A stretch of DNA of 64,000 nt, from positions 4,957,845 through 5,021,844 of the forward strand of contig JAQFVV010000027.1 in the NCBI GenBank assembly GCA_028023455.1, given 5' to 3'. Made by a program: the position numbers and the translations under genes. This document shows positions 21,186 to 33,372 of this stretch, one piece after another. The notes beneath the pieces are model-generated. The model searched no databases and was not told the DNA's origin. It was given only the letters and a program-made list of their open reading frames with translations. The first letter of the stretch is position 1, and every line of letters starts with the position of its first letter. The DNA is from Epiperipatus broadwayi. Lineage: Eukaryota > Onychophora > Udeonychophora > Euonychophora > Peripatidae.

Positions 21186-22375
21186 AATAGACCGATTGAT
21201 AGAAATGTATGTGCATATGTATATTTATATTTAACGACTAAAACATCATATAATCACCACTACTGTATGGACCGAATTGCTATTGTTGTATCTATGTCTG
21301 TGTGAATGCAGGCAGTTTGATAATAACGGGATGTTTATATATATATACGTGTAGAATGTAAAACTTAAAAAAATGTAAATAAAAACATAAGATGTTAAAG
21401 TCGGCAGATGTTTTTCGTACTCTAAACTATAAAAGACGAAAAGTAGTAAGTACTATGAGACCGATAACTTGATCAATTCTTAATAACAATGTTAACGTGT
21501 AAACGAAGGTTAACACATTAGCGTTTTTAGACAGTGTCAGAGAACAAAAGCATTTGGATATGTGAAAACTGAACTATTTAATTAAATTTAATTTTAATAC
21601 TTAACTGTTAATTACTACAAATAATATTTAACGCAAAATATATATATACTAAATAATGAGATAAAACAAAGAACGTTTTGTAAAATTCTTTTAGTGTTGC
21701 CGTGGTAACTGATTTAACATTTGCGCATTGTTCTAGAAAACATATTCCGACGGAAATATTTCGCACTTCGCACAAATTGTCAAACTCGTAAAATTTCATT
21801 GGATTTTAGGGGGGAAATCTATTAATTGTACGTTAACGTTCAAAAATTAATCATTTCTTCTGTCACGGAATGAGTGAGATCGGATCAAAGGAATTTCTTG
21901 ATTTGGAATCTTACGTCTACTTCTTATCGTAACCCATGTACGCCCATTTTCTCATTTTTAAGTCAGACATGTGTTGCATTTACGTTTCTCAGGATACTGA
22001 CATTACAAACTAGTTCGAATTAAGAAAATATTTCATATCTTTTGAAAATATTTTTAAAAGCCAACACACACTTTAAAAATGTGTTTTTGACAGGCTTTGA
22101 ACATATTCGACTTATCTATATTACTAAATAACAATGTTGTACAAGAGAACTGATATTTAAAAATGACAAACTCAGTATATTTTTTAAAAAAATAAATAAG
22201 AAAATAATTGATTGCTTAGGAGTTCATAAAAAGTTAGAGCACTGAGGTGATAGAACAGGACAGCGGTTTGTCAGTGAACCTTCAATTCTAAAGTCTATCG
22301 CTGTCCCATTGAACCAAATATATAGATCAAAACAATAATTAATACAGCAGACATTTACGCATATATATATATCAA
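21186..22375. other. Unassigned, CpG-containing, mostly unique
   Basis: No family match noticed. A hairpin ggacagcg/cgctgtcc at about 22259-22311 encloses sequence with weak tRNA-like boxes on the minus strand; I do not call it an RNA gene. The minus frame at 21608-21799 has no domain signature. Confidence 0.35.
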
Positions 22376-22384
22376 AAGCGAAAT

Positions 22385-22775
22385 GTGTGGATGAGAAATC
22401 AAACGGATATCATTGGGATTATTGAAAGAATCAAGAGACCTGAAAGGGAGCTGGGTGGTCTTAAATTAGATGGCTGAAAAGTTTGAGAGTGGAGAGGATT
22501 GACGCTTTTCCATTAAAGTTTGAAAATTTGCTATCTTAATATAAACGAGCACTGATTATATATATGTGTGGGAGATGCAGATCCGGACCAACTGATAAGT
22601 GCTGGTTTAGCACCAAATATGTATATTGGAGAACATTTATCTTTTTCACATGTATATGGTTATGTGTATGAGTTATATAAGATGGAGTGGATGGTTGAAG
22701 GGAGCTTGAAAGTCTGTGTTCAAACCCCCTCTAATTACATCTAACTTAAGTATATACACTATACTTGTATTCAAA
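22385..22775 (+). repeat. Repeat family B, long copy
   Basis: Contains the longer 5' part (gattgacgcttttccattaa, tttgctatcttaatataaac), then gtgtgggagatg, ctggtttagcaccaaatatg, tgtatattggagaaca, tataagatggagtggatggt, cttgaaagtctgtgttcaaa and the aagtatacactatacttgta tail. Confidence 0.75.
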
Positions 22776-22834
22776 TGTTGCAGATTCAGCCTGAATTCTG
22801 CCCGTTCCTCTTCTTGTGTATTTAAATGGACATA

Positions 22835-23165
22835 TTAAGGTCCTGAGGGGTCACAGTGACATTAAATCATCATGGGTATGACAATAATATTGGCATCAAC
22901 AAGGGTTTGGAGAATGGAGAGAATTGAAGCCTATCCATTAAAATTTGAAGATTTGCTATCTTAATATAAACTGAGCATTGATTTTATATGTGTGTGAGAG
23001 ATGATGATCTTGGCCAACTGATGAGTGCTGGTTCAACATGAAATATGTATATTGGAGATCATTTATTTTCCCCCCGTGTATGTGGTCATTTGTATAGGTT
23101 ACATAAGATGGAATGGATGGTTGAGGGAAGCTTGAAAGTCTGGGTTCAAATCCCCTTTAATTATA
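22835..23165 (+). repeat. Repeat family B, second long copy
   Basis: Same order as the previous copy in the same direction: catcaacaagggtttggaga, ttgaagcctatccattaaaa, atgagtgctggttcaacatg, cttgaaagtctgggttcaaa. It runs straight into an RTE 3' end at about 23166. Confidence 0.75.
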
Positions 23166-23330
23166 TCAAAAAATTATAAAAAGCCTAAGAGAAGACAATA
23201 TGTGAGAAGGGTGGAAAAAATAAAAAAAATTGGTGAATATGAAGAGATGTGGATTATAGAAACTTGATTAAACTTCATCCTTGCAGAGGATTAATAATTG
23301 TCCAAATAGCAATCACTTCAGAAAAAGAAA
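23166..23330 (+). mobile_element. RTE-type LINE 3' end fragment
   Basis: KKPKRRQYVRRVEKIKKIGE matches the KRPRKRPHVRWMDEIRKG block of other copies, followed by a degraded NFILAED-like end. About 165 bp. It is followed at 23.4 kb by a minus-strand LINE J end, the same arrangement as at 32.9-33.6 kb. Confidence 0.6.
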
Positions 23331-23399
23331 AGGAAAAACTACTCTAGAAATGAAATTTTGTAATGCCTATCTGTGAACCACAAAAATATCCACAAATAT

Positions 23400-23625
23400 A
23401 ATATGCTGGTCCATTTTTCTGTTTGACATTTTATAATGTTGTCTTTTCATTTTTTCAGAATAAAACTTTTCTTTCTGAAATATTTTAGCACGATGTCTAA
23501 TTGTAGCTATAATGTATTCTGTTTTGTGCTAGACCTTCCCGATGGAAATAATTGGCATTGCCCTTCTTTAGAACGTATTTGAGATAATCCTTATAACATA
23601 TCATTTTGCCTTCTTTTCAGTCATT
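23400..23625 (-). mobile_element. LINE J C-terminal fragment
   Basis: On the minus strand, YKDYLKYVLKKGN-like sequence, then a shift, NRIHYSYN.. and ISERKVLF. This is the same block as LRYKNYLKGILKKGN near 11600 in the family J copy. The DNA is clearly related to 33373-33565. Confidence 0.65.
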
Positions 23626-23724
23626 GAACTCCTGCATTCACATCACTCTCATAAAGTTTTACACACTGTTATTCTTCCACTTTTTAATAGCTGTTGAAAT
23701 TTAATGCAGATACTAGATATTTCA

Positions 23725-24555
23725 CCATTAAAAAGTCACATAATCACTATTTCCTATGCTTGCATTTAATGGTTAAAATAGTGGTGTGATATGATGTGAT
23801 GTACTGTAGCTTCTCCTTAAACGAAGTCAAGAATCTCTCAGCAATTATGCCCAGAAAAACCTGTTAGCTACTTTGTTTTATATTCCCCAGTCTAAGTTTT
23901 CCCATATTCTGCTCCATCCCCTTTCCACAACATAATCTTTGTCAACTCTATGGCCTTTATATCTAAATCCCCATTATCTTTTCCCAAACCCAGCATAAAA
24001 ACCAATAATCCACTTTCTATATAATCACTTTTTTCATATTTATTTTTCCACAACCTCAATATATGTACCCTTTCTGTTTTCAAGTATTTATATTCAATTA
24101 ACAGATGCCTAATATTTTATATTCCTTTCTTACATAATTTACATAATTGGCAAACTGTCCTTACAGTAGTGCCACCCAGTGTAAGTCACAGTAACCAATG
24201 GATCCAAGACAGTTTGTGCATAAATTCCTTATCTCCATCTAATATTCTAAGACTAATTTCTATCTTGTGACTTACATCAATGAAGAGCTTTGGATTTGAG
24301 ACCAATGCACTTAGACATTAGGATTTAATACAACCCTCCAGTAGCCATCTTTTACCTTTTTAGTTAAGTATAACGCTACGAGTCCAAAATGAAAACAGAT
24401 CATGTTTCCAATCCAAGCTTATTCAGTTCTATAGTCATATGGATCTAAACCCAGTTCAGTACCTTTACATTATGGTGTCTTTGTTTATTTAATAACCATA
24501 GTCATCCTCATCACATAGGCAGAAATGGTATCAAACAATTAAATATTACACGATC
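23725..24555 (-). mobile_element. Foldback A arm interrupted by LINE F
   Basis: Outer end aaaaagtcacataatcacta and gcttgcatttaatggttaaa at 23732-23785, then LINE F at about 23788-24150, then the arm continues from ggcaaactgtccttacagta through cagtgtaagtcacagtaacc, gaagagctttggatttgaga, caaccctccagtagccat and catatggatctaaacccagt to the inner ataaccatagtcatcctc. Removing LINE F leaves a collinear left half. Confidence 0.75.
23788..24150 (-). pseudogene. LINE F C-terminal fragment with 3' end
   Basis: The 63-codon minus frame at 23892-24083 (LRLWKNKYEKSDYIESGLL, MLGLGKDNGDLDIKAIELTK) is the end of the same protein as the 43125-43535 frame. It is followed by the F 3' tail gaagctacagtacatcacat at about 23790-23815. 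Truncated upstream at the zinc-knuckle region. It lies in a foldback A arm between the outer terminus and the ggcaaactg block. Confidence 0.8.
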
Positions 24556-25085
24556 ATCATTTCTTATGCTTATACAAGCTGTTAAAGCAATGACATGTGA
24601 TGTGATGTATTGTGGCTTCTCCTTAAACGAAGTCAAAAAAAAATCTTTATACAGTAGCACCACTCAATGCAAACCACAGTAATCAATGTATGCAAGAAGG
24701 TTTGTGCCTTAAATCCTTATCTAGTGCCCACTAATCCAATATCTCCAGTCCAGTTTCTAGCTTGTGGCTTTTATCAGTGAGGAGCCTTGGATTTGAGAAC
24801 ACTGCACCTAGACTTTAGGATTTATAGTTTTATAATTGAACTAAAAATTTAAAAGGTGGCTTAGTAAAATGTTGCATTAGATCCTAAATTCTAAGTGCAG
24901 TTCTCTCAGATCCAAGACTCCTTATGAATGAAAGCCACAAGGTAGAAACTATCTAAGGATATTGGATGAATAGGCACTAGATAGGGATTCTATGTACAAA
25001 TCTTTTTGCATCCATTGATTACTATGGCTTGCACTGGATGGTACTGCTGTATCAAGAGTTTGCACCATTTTACTAGATACTTCTA
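24556..25085. mobile_element. Foldback A, paired copy with short LINE F tail
   Basis: Left arm 24556-24835 (acacgatcatcatttcttat, cagtagcaccactcaatgca, gaggagccttggatttgaga) and right arm 24845-25080 (gcattagatcctaaattcta, gatccaagactcc, cattgattactatggcttgc). They are inverted relative to each other, with the central region lost. A short LINE F 3' tail at 24592-24642 sits in the left arm at the same place as in the previous copy. Confidence 0.75.
24592..24642 (-). mobile_element. LINE F 3' tail, severely 5'-truncated
   Basis: About 50 bp: atgtgatgtgatgtattgtg, gcttctccttaaacgaagtc, then an A run. Matches the last part of the F copies at 23.8, 43.6 and 61.3 kb. Confidence 0.75.
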
Positions 25086-26535
25086 AAAGAACAAACACAA
25101 GTTTTCTTGTGAATATGATTGGATAAGATCTATTTTTATTGCACCTATCATTTTAATCTTGGAGTGTACTAATTAATTTGTCCAATAATCTGCACTTGTA
25201 AGAACTCATATAACATGAATGTTTATTCTGATTCCTAATTATAAATGTGATCTGTTAAATGCTATTGTTTGAGTGTGGCTGCATCCATGTTTCTTTATAG
25301 CAGTTTTTCTGCCTGAAAAAATGTTTCTGATAGTCATGAGGAAAAATTCAATAACATGGATCATTTGAATTTACAGCATTAATGCCATTTACAATAATTT
25401 TGGCCCAAAGTTTACCTTTGTGTACCAACATTTGCATTAAAGTTTGCAAGAAGAATAAATTGTTTTTAATGGTATTTCTGTAATAATGCTATCCTGCAGC
25501 AAATAAAAGCTATCTTTCTCTGAATTATTTGAATCTAATTTTGGAACATAGGTACCAATAAAGTGGTCATTAATATCATCATGTGGCATGTTTTAACAAA
25601 CTTTTCATTAATATATCTAATATACATAAAATATCCATATTTAATTCCAACTAGAAATCATCTTTTACTTAATCATTTCTTAGAAATTATAAGTAAATAG
25701 TTTATAGTTGCGATGGATTCTTATTGATATCATGTGTGGTTAATTCTTTACATATGTGTAGCATATTTTTGGGAATGATAGTAATTATAAATTATCACTT
25801 ATGACAATCAAAGTTATCACTTGGCTGCTGGCCCATTCCATGAGTTTGTGCTACCCAGGTGCAAAATTATGTTGTTTTACTTGATTTGATTTAATTTTAG
25901 GATAAAGTTAATTAATGACTGGATGCGAGATGAATTTTGAGCATAAATTTCGGATATTTGTTAATTAAACCACAATATTGGCTGTGTATGTATGTATGTA
26001 TAATAAAAGTGCAATGAAATGCTTCCAAATACATCAAAGTTGTCTTCCTCAAAACAGTATAGACACAATCATAGATGGAGTCAACTGATAAAACAACATA
26101 AACACATAAATAACATCTAAAATAAAATAAAATAAACATCAGAAAAATCAAGTATTAAAACATTTATTTTTTAATTAGTTTTTTGATTATCTATTGATTT
26201 AAAGTGAGTCATTTGTGCTGCCTCTACAATGTGTCTCCAAGGTACATGGCATGACCTGCATCCCAATATGGAATGGGCCTGCTTGGGTGTATTATTTAAT
26301 TCGTCTAACTGCCTTGAAAATGAAAATATAATATATAATTGTAAAGTAATAGAAAATTAATCAAATAATATATATGTATGTATACATGTGTAAATAAAAA
26401 TTATGAAAAAATCTCAATGAATACCTTGGCAGCTGATCTCCGATATTAAAGACGTAGGTCAGCAGAGAAAAGTCTATTAGTACAAAAATCTTACCTTGAT
26501 TCTCATTTATAATTTTACTTTCTACTTTTTATATA
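25086..26535. other. Unassigned
   Basis: No domain or clear repeat recognised in 1.4 kb. The 79-codon minus frame at 25912-26151 looks like chance in AT-rich DNA. A short inverted match (ggcccattccat near 25830, atggaatgggcc near 26270) is too weak to define an element. Confidence 0.4.
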
Positions 26536-26538
26536 TAT

Positions 26539-26620
26539 GTCAAAGCGTTGACCAGGAAGCAAACCCAGGCCAGCTGCTTGGAAGGCAGCTACGTTAACCG
26601 CTAGGCCACCAATGCTTGAC
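26539..26620 (-). tRNA. tRNA-Gly(TCC)-like cassette, probably a SINE or pseudogene
   Basis: The 71-nt body at 26615-26545 aligns with animal tRNA-Gly(TCC): D arm GGCCTAGCGGTTAACG, anticodon arm GCTGCCTTCCAAGCAGC with TCC in the loop, and a T-arm TGGGTTTGCTTCCTG. The B box has lost GTTCGA and one acceptor pair is broken, so it is probably not a working tRNA gene. The acceptor stem is extended by GTCAA upstream and TTGAC downstream, followed by an ATATAT tail. Two other cassettes here share that extension. Confidence 0.75.
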
Positions 26621-26844
26621 AACTTCTTTTATATTTTGTTACATTTTGTGATACAGATAAAATACCATTCATCTACTCCTTGCAATTAAACTTTTTAATT
26701 TATATGGTTTATTCAACTTTTCCCCCCATTAATTTTGCTTTAAAATATGTACACAAATTAATTTATTTACTTTAACTTGTTCAATAATAAGTCCATTTTT
26801 ACAACTTTTTAGTGGTGGTTTTAATTATATTTGCAATAAAAACA

Positions 26845-27870
26845 TCAAAACATCACATGATCAGCATATCATATGCTTGCACAGGTTGATAATAACAGTA
26901 GCAAACTTTCCATACAGTAGAGCCACTAAGTACAAGCCTTTGTAATCAATAGATGCAGGAAGGTTTGTACATAAAATCCCTACCTAGTGCCTACTCATCC
27001 AATATCTCCAGACTAGTTTCTAGTTTGTGGCTTTTGTCAGTGAGGAGCCTTTGATTTGAAAGCACTGCACTTAGATTTTAGGACCTAGAAGCCCAAAACA
27101 CAATATTGTTTTCTACCCAAGCTCATTCACTTATATAGTCATATAGATTTGAACTCAATTCAGCATCTACAAATTTTAGTGTCTGGTTTTTCAAAAACAA
27201 CAGTCACCATTATCATATGGATAGAATAGTCACAAGATCTAAGGACAATGTTCTCAAATCCAAGGCTCCTCTGATGAAAGCTACAAGCCAGAAAGTAGTC
27301 AGGATATTGGATAAATAAGACTAGATAGGGATTTTATGCACAAAACCTTCCTGCATCCATTGATTACAAAGTTTTGCACTTGGTGGCACTACTGTATGGA
27401 GAGTTTGCTACTATTATTAACAAGCTGTGTAAGCATATGAAGTGGTGATCATGTGATGTCTTGATGGTTATATACCTATCCTGGCCATAGGATAATGCTG
27501 ATTGTGTTTTTTGAAAAACCAAAGATACCAAAATGTATAGTTGCTGAACTGAGCTCAGCTCTATATGATGTATATACAAGTGAATGAGCTTGGGTAGAAA
27601 ACATCATAGTGTTTTCATCTTGGGCTCCTACACTCTCAGTTAACCAAATAGGTAAAAGGTGGCTGCATTAGATCCTAAGATCTAAGCGCAGTGTTCTCAG
27701 ATCCAAGCCTCTTCACTGATAAAAGCCACAAGCTAGAAACCAGTCTGGTGATATCGGATGAATACACACTAGATAGGGATTTTATGCACAAACCTTTCTG
27801 CATCCATTGATTACAAATGCTTGCAGTTAGTAGCACTACTATATAGAGACTTTGCTACTGTTATATTTGA
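26845..27870. mobile_element. Foldback family A, near full-length
   Basis: Left half 26845-27220: aaaacatcacatgatcagca, cagtagagccactaagtaca, gaggagcctttgatttgaaa, then the inner part with catatagatttgaactcaat. A right-type arm at 27225-27470 ends gtggtgatcatgtgatgtct. A second right half at 27470-27865 includes the inner block (cctggccataggataat, caaaatgtatagttgctgaa) and another terminal arm. The unit is a half-element of about 450-500 bp repeated in opposite directions. Frame 27364-27579 is chance. Confidence 0.8.
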
Positions 27871-29400
27871 AATATTTTATTTTTATAATTAAACCTTGAT
27901 TCTATATCATATTTTGATAATTATTATGTTAGTTATTACAAATATAAGTTTACAAATAAAAAAACATTCTAAATGATAATATTTTGACTTTGGAATCTGA
28001 GGAAAAAAGTCCTGAAATAAAATAGAAAAAGAAAGACCAAGAAGGGATGGTTTATTAGTTGATCATTTTTACTATTAAAAAAAAATATTGAAAGAATTCT
28101 TTTTTATTTGAACTCCATTTTTAAAATCAAAATGAATTTCTGTTCAGACATCATAAAGCAATGAAATTCTGTTTTATAATTTAAAATTGCACTTATAATT
28201 TTTAAAATATCAAAAAAAAAGTTTTGTGCCAGCATTTATGAAAGTTGTTTCTTTTTTCACTAAATCAGTCACAACTTCCGCTTCATTATAATTACAGTTT
28301 TATTTAGCTTGTCTTCTTTAGAACAAATTTCAAATAAAATTACATGAATAGTTTTGATTTAAAATAAACATAAACATATTGTATAAATAAATTATATAAA
28401 CTATGAAAAATAAACAGATCTTTTGTTCCAACATAAAAGAATGACTGCTCACAAAGCCTGAGAATAAAGTATCTACCAATCAATGACATTGTCATTTCCT
28501 TTGTGTTAAGATACTACCAATTATCAGCCTTGTTGTATACTTTGAATTTCTGATATCTATAATACTGGCATATTCAGATTTTTTTAAACTAATAAATCAA
28601 TATAAATTTTAATTCCAATTTTTGTGTTAAATGAATGCAAAACCAGCATAACAATATTCGGGATAACTGCAAGAAAATGAAGCCAGTCAAAAGAGACAGC
28701 AGCACCCCCCAGTGTGCACAGAAGACATAACAATGGGCAGTGAAGTTCTTAGAAGTGTTATCTTTTATAGTGTTTATTCAGTTAGTAGCCCATACAGCAT
28801 GTGATTGTTGAATTGCATACTTCATATTAATCCTTAGCAGCAGTTTATTGGTACTTCTAAAATCCATGCTAATGAATCTAAAATTTTCATTTTTGTTCTT
28901 TGATGGTTGACAGATTGCCACAATTGAAAGAGAATAAACATAAGCAAAAGAAGACCACATCTTAATCAAATAAATGTCACTTTGTCAGATAAAAGTGATC
29001 CTCTTGTATTGACAGAATAGATTGTGTTGATATAACAAAAAATGGGTATTATTTATAGTTTTATTTAAATGGATTCTTGGGGAATCTTGTTGCGAATTAT
29101 CTTTGTAATATATTCAGACTTGTTTGTTCTGTGAAGTAGGTTTATATTTGCTGTTATGTATTTGATAGGCCATAAAATTATTTACTTGAAATCAATAGAA
29201 TTTTATCTAAAATGGACAAAAATAATCATTAAAAGATGTGACCAGTAGATTTTTAAAAAAGGATATATGTATTTCATTAGCCATGGCTTCTAATGCTCAA
29301 AAAGAAAACCAAAGACTATATTAAAAATATTTGGATAAGTAATGTAAAACATATATATTACATTTTATATGCTGTTATATGTTATATGTATAATAAATCA
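27871..29400. other. Unassigned AT-rich stretch
   Basis: No repeat family or domain recognised. The minus frame at 28778-28969 has no known motif. Small less AT-rich island at 28680-28760 without a frame. Confidence 0.4.
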
Positions 29401-29404
29401 CTAA

Positions 29405-29645
29405 ATATGTGTTAAAACAGAGTCTAAACTCTCCATACAGTAGTGTCACCCAGCACAAGCCAGAGTAATCAATGAATGCAAGAACCTAGAAATTAATCTG
29501 GTCATTGATGAGAAGGCACTAGATAAAGATTTTATGACAACCCTTTTTGCATCCTTTGATTACTCTGTCTTACACTGGATAGTGGCTCTGCTGCATGGAG
29601 AAATTTGCCTCTGTTTACATGAATAATGTTAGACTACATCACACC
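29405..29645. repeat. Foldback A, internally deleted hairpin copy
   Basis: Left arm ttaaaacagagtctaaactc and cagtagtgtcacccagcaca joins via gaacctagaaattaatctgg to the right arm gcatcctttgattactctgt and ggagaaatttgcctctgttt. The centre is almost gone. Confidence 0.75.
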
Positions 29646-29689
29646 ATGTGGCTTAGTGTAATGATAAAGTGGCAGAATAAATTTAAATT

Positions 29690-29860
29690 CAGCAGCATTT
29701 ATTAAAATATAGTAATTAAAATATAAAAAGACCTTGAAAAAGACCACATACAAGATGGGTGTATAAAAAAATTGATCGAGTTTGTGGAAAAACTGAATTA
29801 AACTTAGAAGAAAACTTCATATTGCAAATGTATTACAATAATAGTTGGATAATAATTATA
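29690..29860 (+). mobile_element. Possible RTE 3' end, very decayed
   Basis: KRPxKRPHTRWV-like residues near 29730-29765 (aaaagaccacatacaagatg), then sequence like the terminal TELNLEENFILQ block. No trinucleotide tail remains. Weak. Confidence 0.4.
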
Positions 29861-30031
29861 ATATCAATTAATCAACTTTTAGATAATAAACCTGATTTTG
29901 CACAAAGCTAGATGGTTCATAAATGTAAGTCATGTGATAACTGTTCAAGCTTATTTATATCATAATCTATAAATAATAATGAATTGCAGTGAGATTTGAA
30001 AGTTTTAAAAATAAATAATTATTAATAAATA

Positions 30032-30131
30032 GTCAAGCGTTGTTAGCCGATAGGTTAGCGCAGCCATCTTGCAAACAAGCAGTTGGTTGCAGATGGTTGT
30101 TGCAGGTTCGCCTCCTGGCCAATGCTATGAC
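30032..30131 (+). tRNA. tRNA-like cassette (TGC loop), SINE-like
   Basis: Exactly 100 bp, 5' GTCAAGCGTTG and 3' CAATGCTATGAC. A-box-like TTAGCCGATAGGTTAGCG, an anticodon-like stem with CTTGCAA (TGC), a long extra region, and B-box-like GCAGGTTCGCCTCC. The extra arm is longer than in a normal tRNA-Ala. The acceptor stem extends into GTCA/TGAC with one bulged base. Same family as 40088-40187; the ends are shared with 26539-26620. Confidence 0.65.
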
Positions 30132-30899
30132 ATATGGAAAAATAATTATTAATAAATCGTTATATTCTCCCATTAAATGTTGTTTATTAAACTTTTAGAA
30201 ATTTAAAAATTTCAATCTATTATTTTTTGTCTATACCCCTTGACATTAGACTGAAAATGTATGGCATAGATAAACTTGTGCTATTAACATGCAATTAATT
30301 TATTTTTTATTGACCCTATTTATTTCTTATTTATTGCAAATTCATGTAATTACACAAATTCTATATTATGTATGCTGATTTGTAAGATATGATATTAGTT
30401 TAGTAACGGTTAGGTAACATTTTTATTACAAGTGATCTTTCTCTGCTAATGAGTCATGTGATATATAACTTTGATTTTAAGTGATCTTTCTGTCTTCTTT
30501 TTTCCCTCTATCTCCATTTTTTATTATTTTACTATCTTCAGTCATTTTGAATAATAATGGTCCTGTTGTCATGAGCCACTCATGCTGCTACCTGTGCAAA
30601 TCATACTCTATGTGTGTGTGTAATCACATTTCCATTTTTTAATTCCATCTACATAAATTCTTACTCCAATCTTTATTCCAAATAAATGAGTGCAAAAAGA
30701 ATATAAAACCTTTGGTATTAAAAACTTACATAGTGGGATAAATTTGGCAATCTGATAGTTCTGAGCTGTGACCTCACATGAGGCAATAATAAAAAAGCAT
30801 ATATTTAGTTGCTTTGGTAATCATACTAACAAACCTTTGCTTTTAAGAAGAATTTGACTAAGAATTGCTACGCATGGAAATGAACATGAAGAACATATA
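30132..30899. other. Unassigned
   Basis: AT-rich; no repeat or frame recognised. Confidence 0.45.
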
Positions 30900-31085
30900 T
30901 AACCCAATAAACATCACATGACCTCCATCTCTTATGCTTGTGTATAACTGCTGTTAAAACAGGCAAAACTCACTGTACATATGCCACACACAGCAAGCTA
31001 GAGTAATCAATGGACAAGCCTTTTCTGGCATCCATTGATTACTCTAGCTTGCTGTGTGTGTCATATGTACAGTGAGAAGAACATA
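30900..31085. repeat. Foldback A, minimal hairpin copy
   Basis: Outer end ataaacatcacatgacctcc, arm with ctgttaaaacaggcaaaact, then two almost perfectly inverted blocks: actcactgtacatatgccac/catatgtacagtgag and acacacagcaagctagagta/ttactctagcttgctgtgtg. The spacer is about 30 bp. The right outer end is missing. Confidence 0.8.
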
Positions 31086-31489
31086 TATCCTTATTGTCAC
31101 AATGAATGCTTATTAAGATGACTGGCTAGAATGAGCTTTTGAAGACTATACCAAACTCTGTGACTGAATACCATTTAGTGTCTATTGATTCAAGCATACA
31201 TGAGATATTTTTAGAAATGGATGAAGATATTTGCTCTTGACTAAATATAGTAAGATAAAAAAAATACAAAATAAGAGAAAAAGCATAAAGTGGATATAGA
31301 AAAGACTGATTACATTGGAAACAGTATCTAGTCTGGGGTAGATTGACATCATATATTACAAAACAGTAAGAGATTCTTTTTAAGCATTTCTTATTGTAAT
31401 TTGTAATTAATCAACATATCTGATATTATCAACAAAACATCTATCCACTTATATTTGTGCAACAGCATTTTTTCTCTCACTGCCTTAGT

Positions 31490-31790
31490 GAACAATCCTG
31501 ACCAGAGAATAGAGGTGTCTGTACTTGTTAAAAAAACTGGGACACCAAAATCTATGGATACTGAACTGGTTTCAGACCTATATAACTATACAAGCACGTT
31601 GGCTTGATTGAAAATATTTTAACTTTTTTTTGCTCAGCTTAGGCTAGTAACTTGATAGTAAAACAAAGAAAATAGATACTAGAAGGAAAACACATCAGAT
31701 TCATATATATACACTGTTCCATGATCCATTGCTCCCCATTGATAAAATCTATAAGCTAAAAACTAATCTGGAATATTGGAGAGGACAACA
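31490..31790 (+). repeat. Foldback A, inner half fragment
   Basis: Carries the inner block (caatcctgaccagagaatag, gaactggtttcagacctata, gattgaaaatattttaact) and part of the ccattgctccccattgataa/tagctaaaaact region. No terminal arm. Confidence 0.65.
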
Positions 31791-32915
31791 TTGAATGGCA
31801 GTTTATTAAGTATGACCATCTGGTATCTGTTCATCATTATATCTTACACCAGATTTTATAAATATGGTGAGAAAAAGAACGTCTTATATTAGCAGCCTGT
31901 GTTAATGACCATAAAGGTAGCATCTATATGTGGAACTCTCTAAGTTCTAACGATGAACAATCTCTTATTTAAGAAAGTACTACTTATAAAGTTATTCCTT
32001 TTTTAAAATCTTTAGTAACAATTATATAATTGTCTTTTATTACCTCCTGAATAATATCTACTTACACTCTTTTACGTTTTCCATCGCAATACATTAATTT
32101 ACTTTATTTTACAAGTCTTACAATACGTGTATTTTCCATTTTATTTTGCACAATAAATTTATCATCTTAATTTCTTTAGTAGTTAGTTCATTATAATAGT
32201 CTTTAATTTCACCAGTTTTAAATTATCACAAAGTTCTTAATCTGCTAATCTCCATCTCAGTTAAAAACAGCTTTTTATTTACTTTTTCTAACAATTTGAA
32301 CTACATTTTTTTTAATCATCTCTACTAAAAAAAAAAATAGTGAATAACATTTTAGTTTTTATATTTTACTTTTAATCTAAGCTGTCAGAATTAACGTTCT
32401 TTAAATTAACAAGGTTTACTAAATATACATTTAAACAATCTAGGTCTAAAACTCATCAAATTTTTAATTTATTAATGAAAACATTAAAAAAAGACATTCC
32501 GTTACTAATAAAAAAGATGAAAAGAGAAAAAAAAAAGCGTAACGGAAGTCACTAAAATTTATATATACATCAGCCACTTAAATTAATACGAGTTAAAGAA
32601 AATATCAAAATTCCAGTTTAAAAAATATATATATTTAAGAGAAGCATAATAAATACGACTATAAATTATAGTTGTGATTTGTGCTTCAAAAAGTTATTAA
32701 AGATATGTTTGTCAAAAAAGTAAAGCAAAAATATATAAATCAGATTAAACTAAATTAATAATTGATTTAATAAATAGAAACAGGTCTACATCAATAATTA
32801 AAAAGCCACTCGTAGGTAAGCGTAGTCATTCTAACTCAAAGTAAAGAAAGAAAATAATAACTCTAAAAATGAATTTTGTAACGATTAAACAAATCAATCA
32901 GTCAATATGCCTATG
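31791..32915. other. AT-rich, nothing recognised
   Basis: A/T runs dominate. No frame over 60 codons, no repeat match noticed. Confidence 0.5.
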
Positions 32916-32916
32916 T

Positions 32917-33372
32917 GTTTGAAAAGGAAGGTTTTTAACAAATGTGTTTTACCAGTTCTTACTTATGGATCCCAGACTTGGACACTTAATAGAAGAGCAA
33001 TACAGAGACTTCAGACCACTCAAAGAAGTATGGAGAGATGCATGTTGGGAGTAACAAGAAGAGATCGAAATGCAATGTATGGGTAAGAGAACAAACAGGT
33101 GTTACTGACCTCATTGAAAAAATTAAAAGATTGAATTGGAATTTGGCTGGAAATATTACTAGAAGAGCTGATAACAGAAGGACAATTGAAATCTTAAACT
33201 GAATTCCAAGAGATTGTAAAATACCCAGAAAGAGACTATTTGTGAGATGGATAGATGAAATAAGAAAGGGTGATATGGAGAAGAGAAGCTAAAGTTTGGA
33301 GAAGATGGATTGAACTTGGAGAGACCTTCATTCTGCAGTGGATGGATAATCGTTGCTGATGATAACACAACA
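32917..33372 (+). mobile_element. RTE-type LINE 3' end, best preserved copy
   Basis: MPMCLKRKVFNKCVLPVLTY, then GSQTWTLNRRAIQRLQTTQ, RSMERCMLGVTRRDRNAM, then after a shift ENKQVLLTSLKKLKD, ILLEELITEG, and further IPRDCK and RKRLFVRWMDEIRKG. The end is TELGETFILQWMDN-like followed by gatgat. It is 5'-truncated within the post-RT region at the same block as the 37.7 kb copy. Stops and shifts show it is dead. It abuts a minus-strand LINE J end with no gap. Confidence 0.85.

Noticed and set aside
21236-21290. aaaacatcatataatcaccactactgtatgg as a foldback A copy
   Set aside because: Only two short blocks match and the flanks do not continue; at most a very old remnant.
22235-22320. tRNA-like hairpin with ggacagcg/cgctgtcc
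   Set aside because: Weak A and B boxes and no proper cloverleaf by eye.
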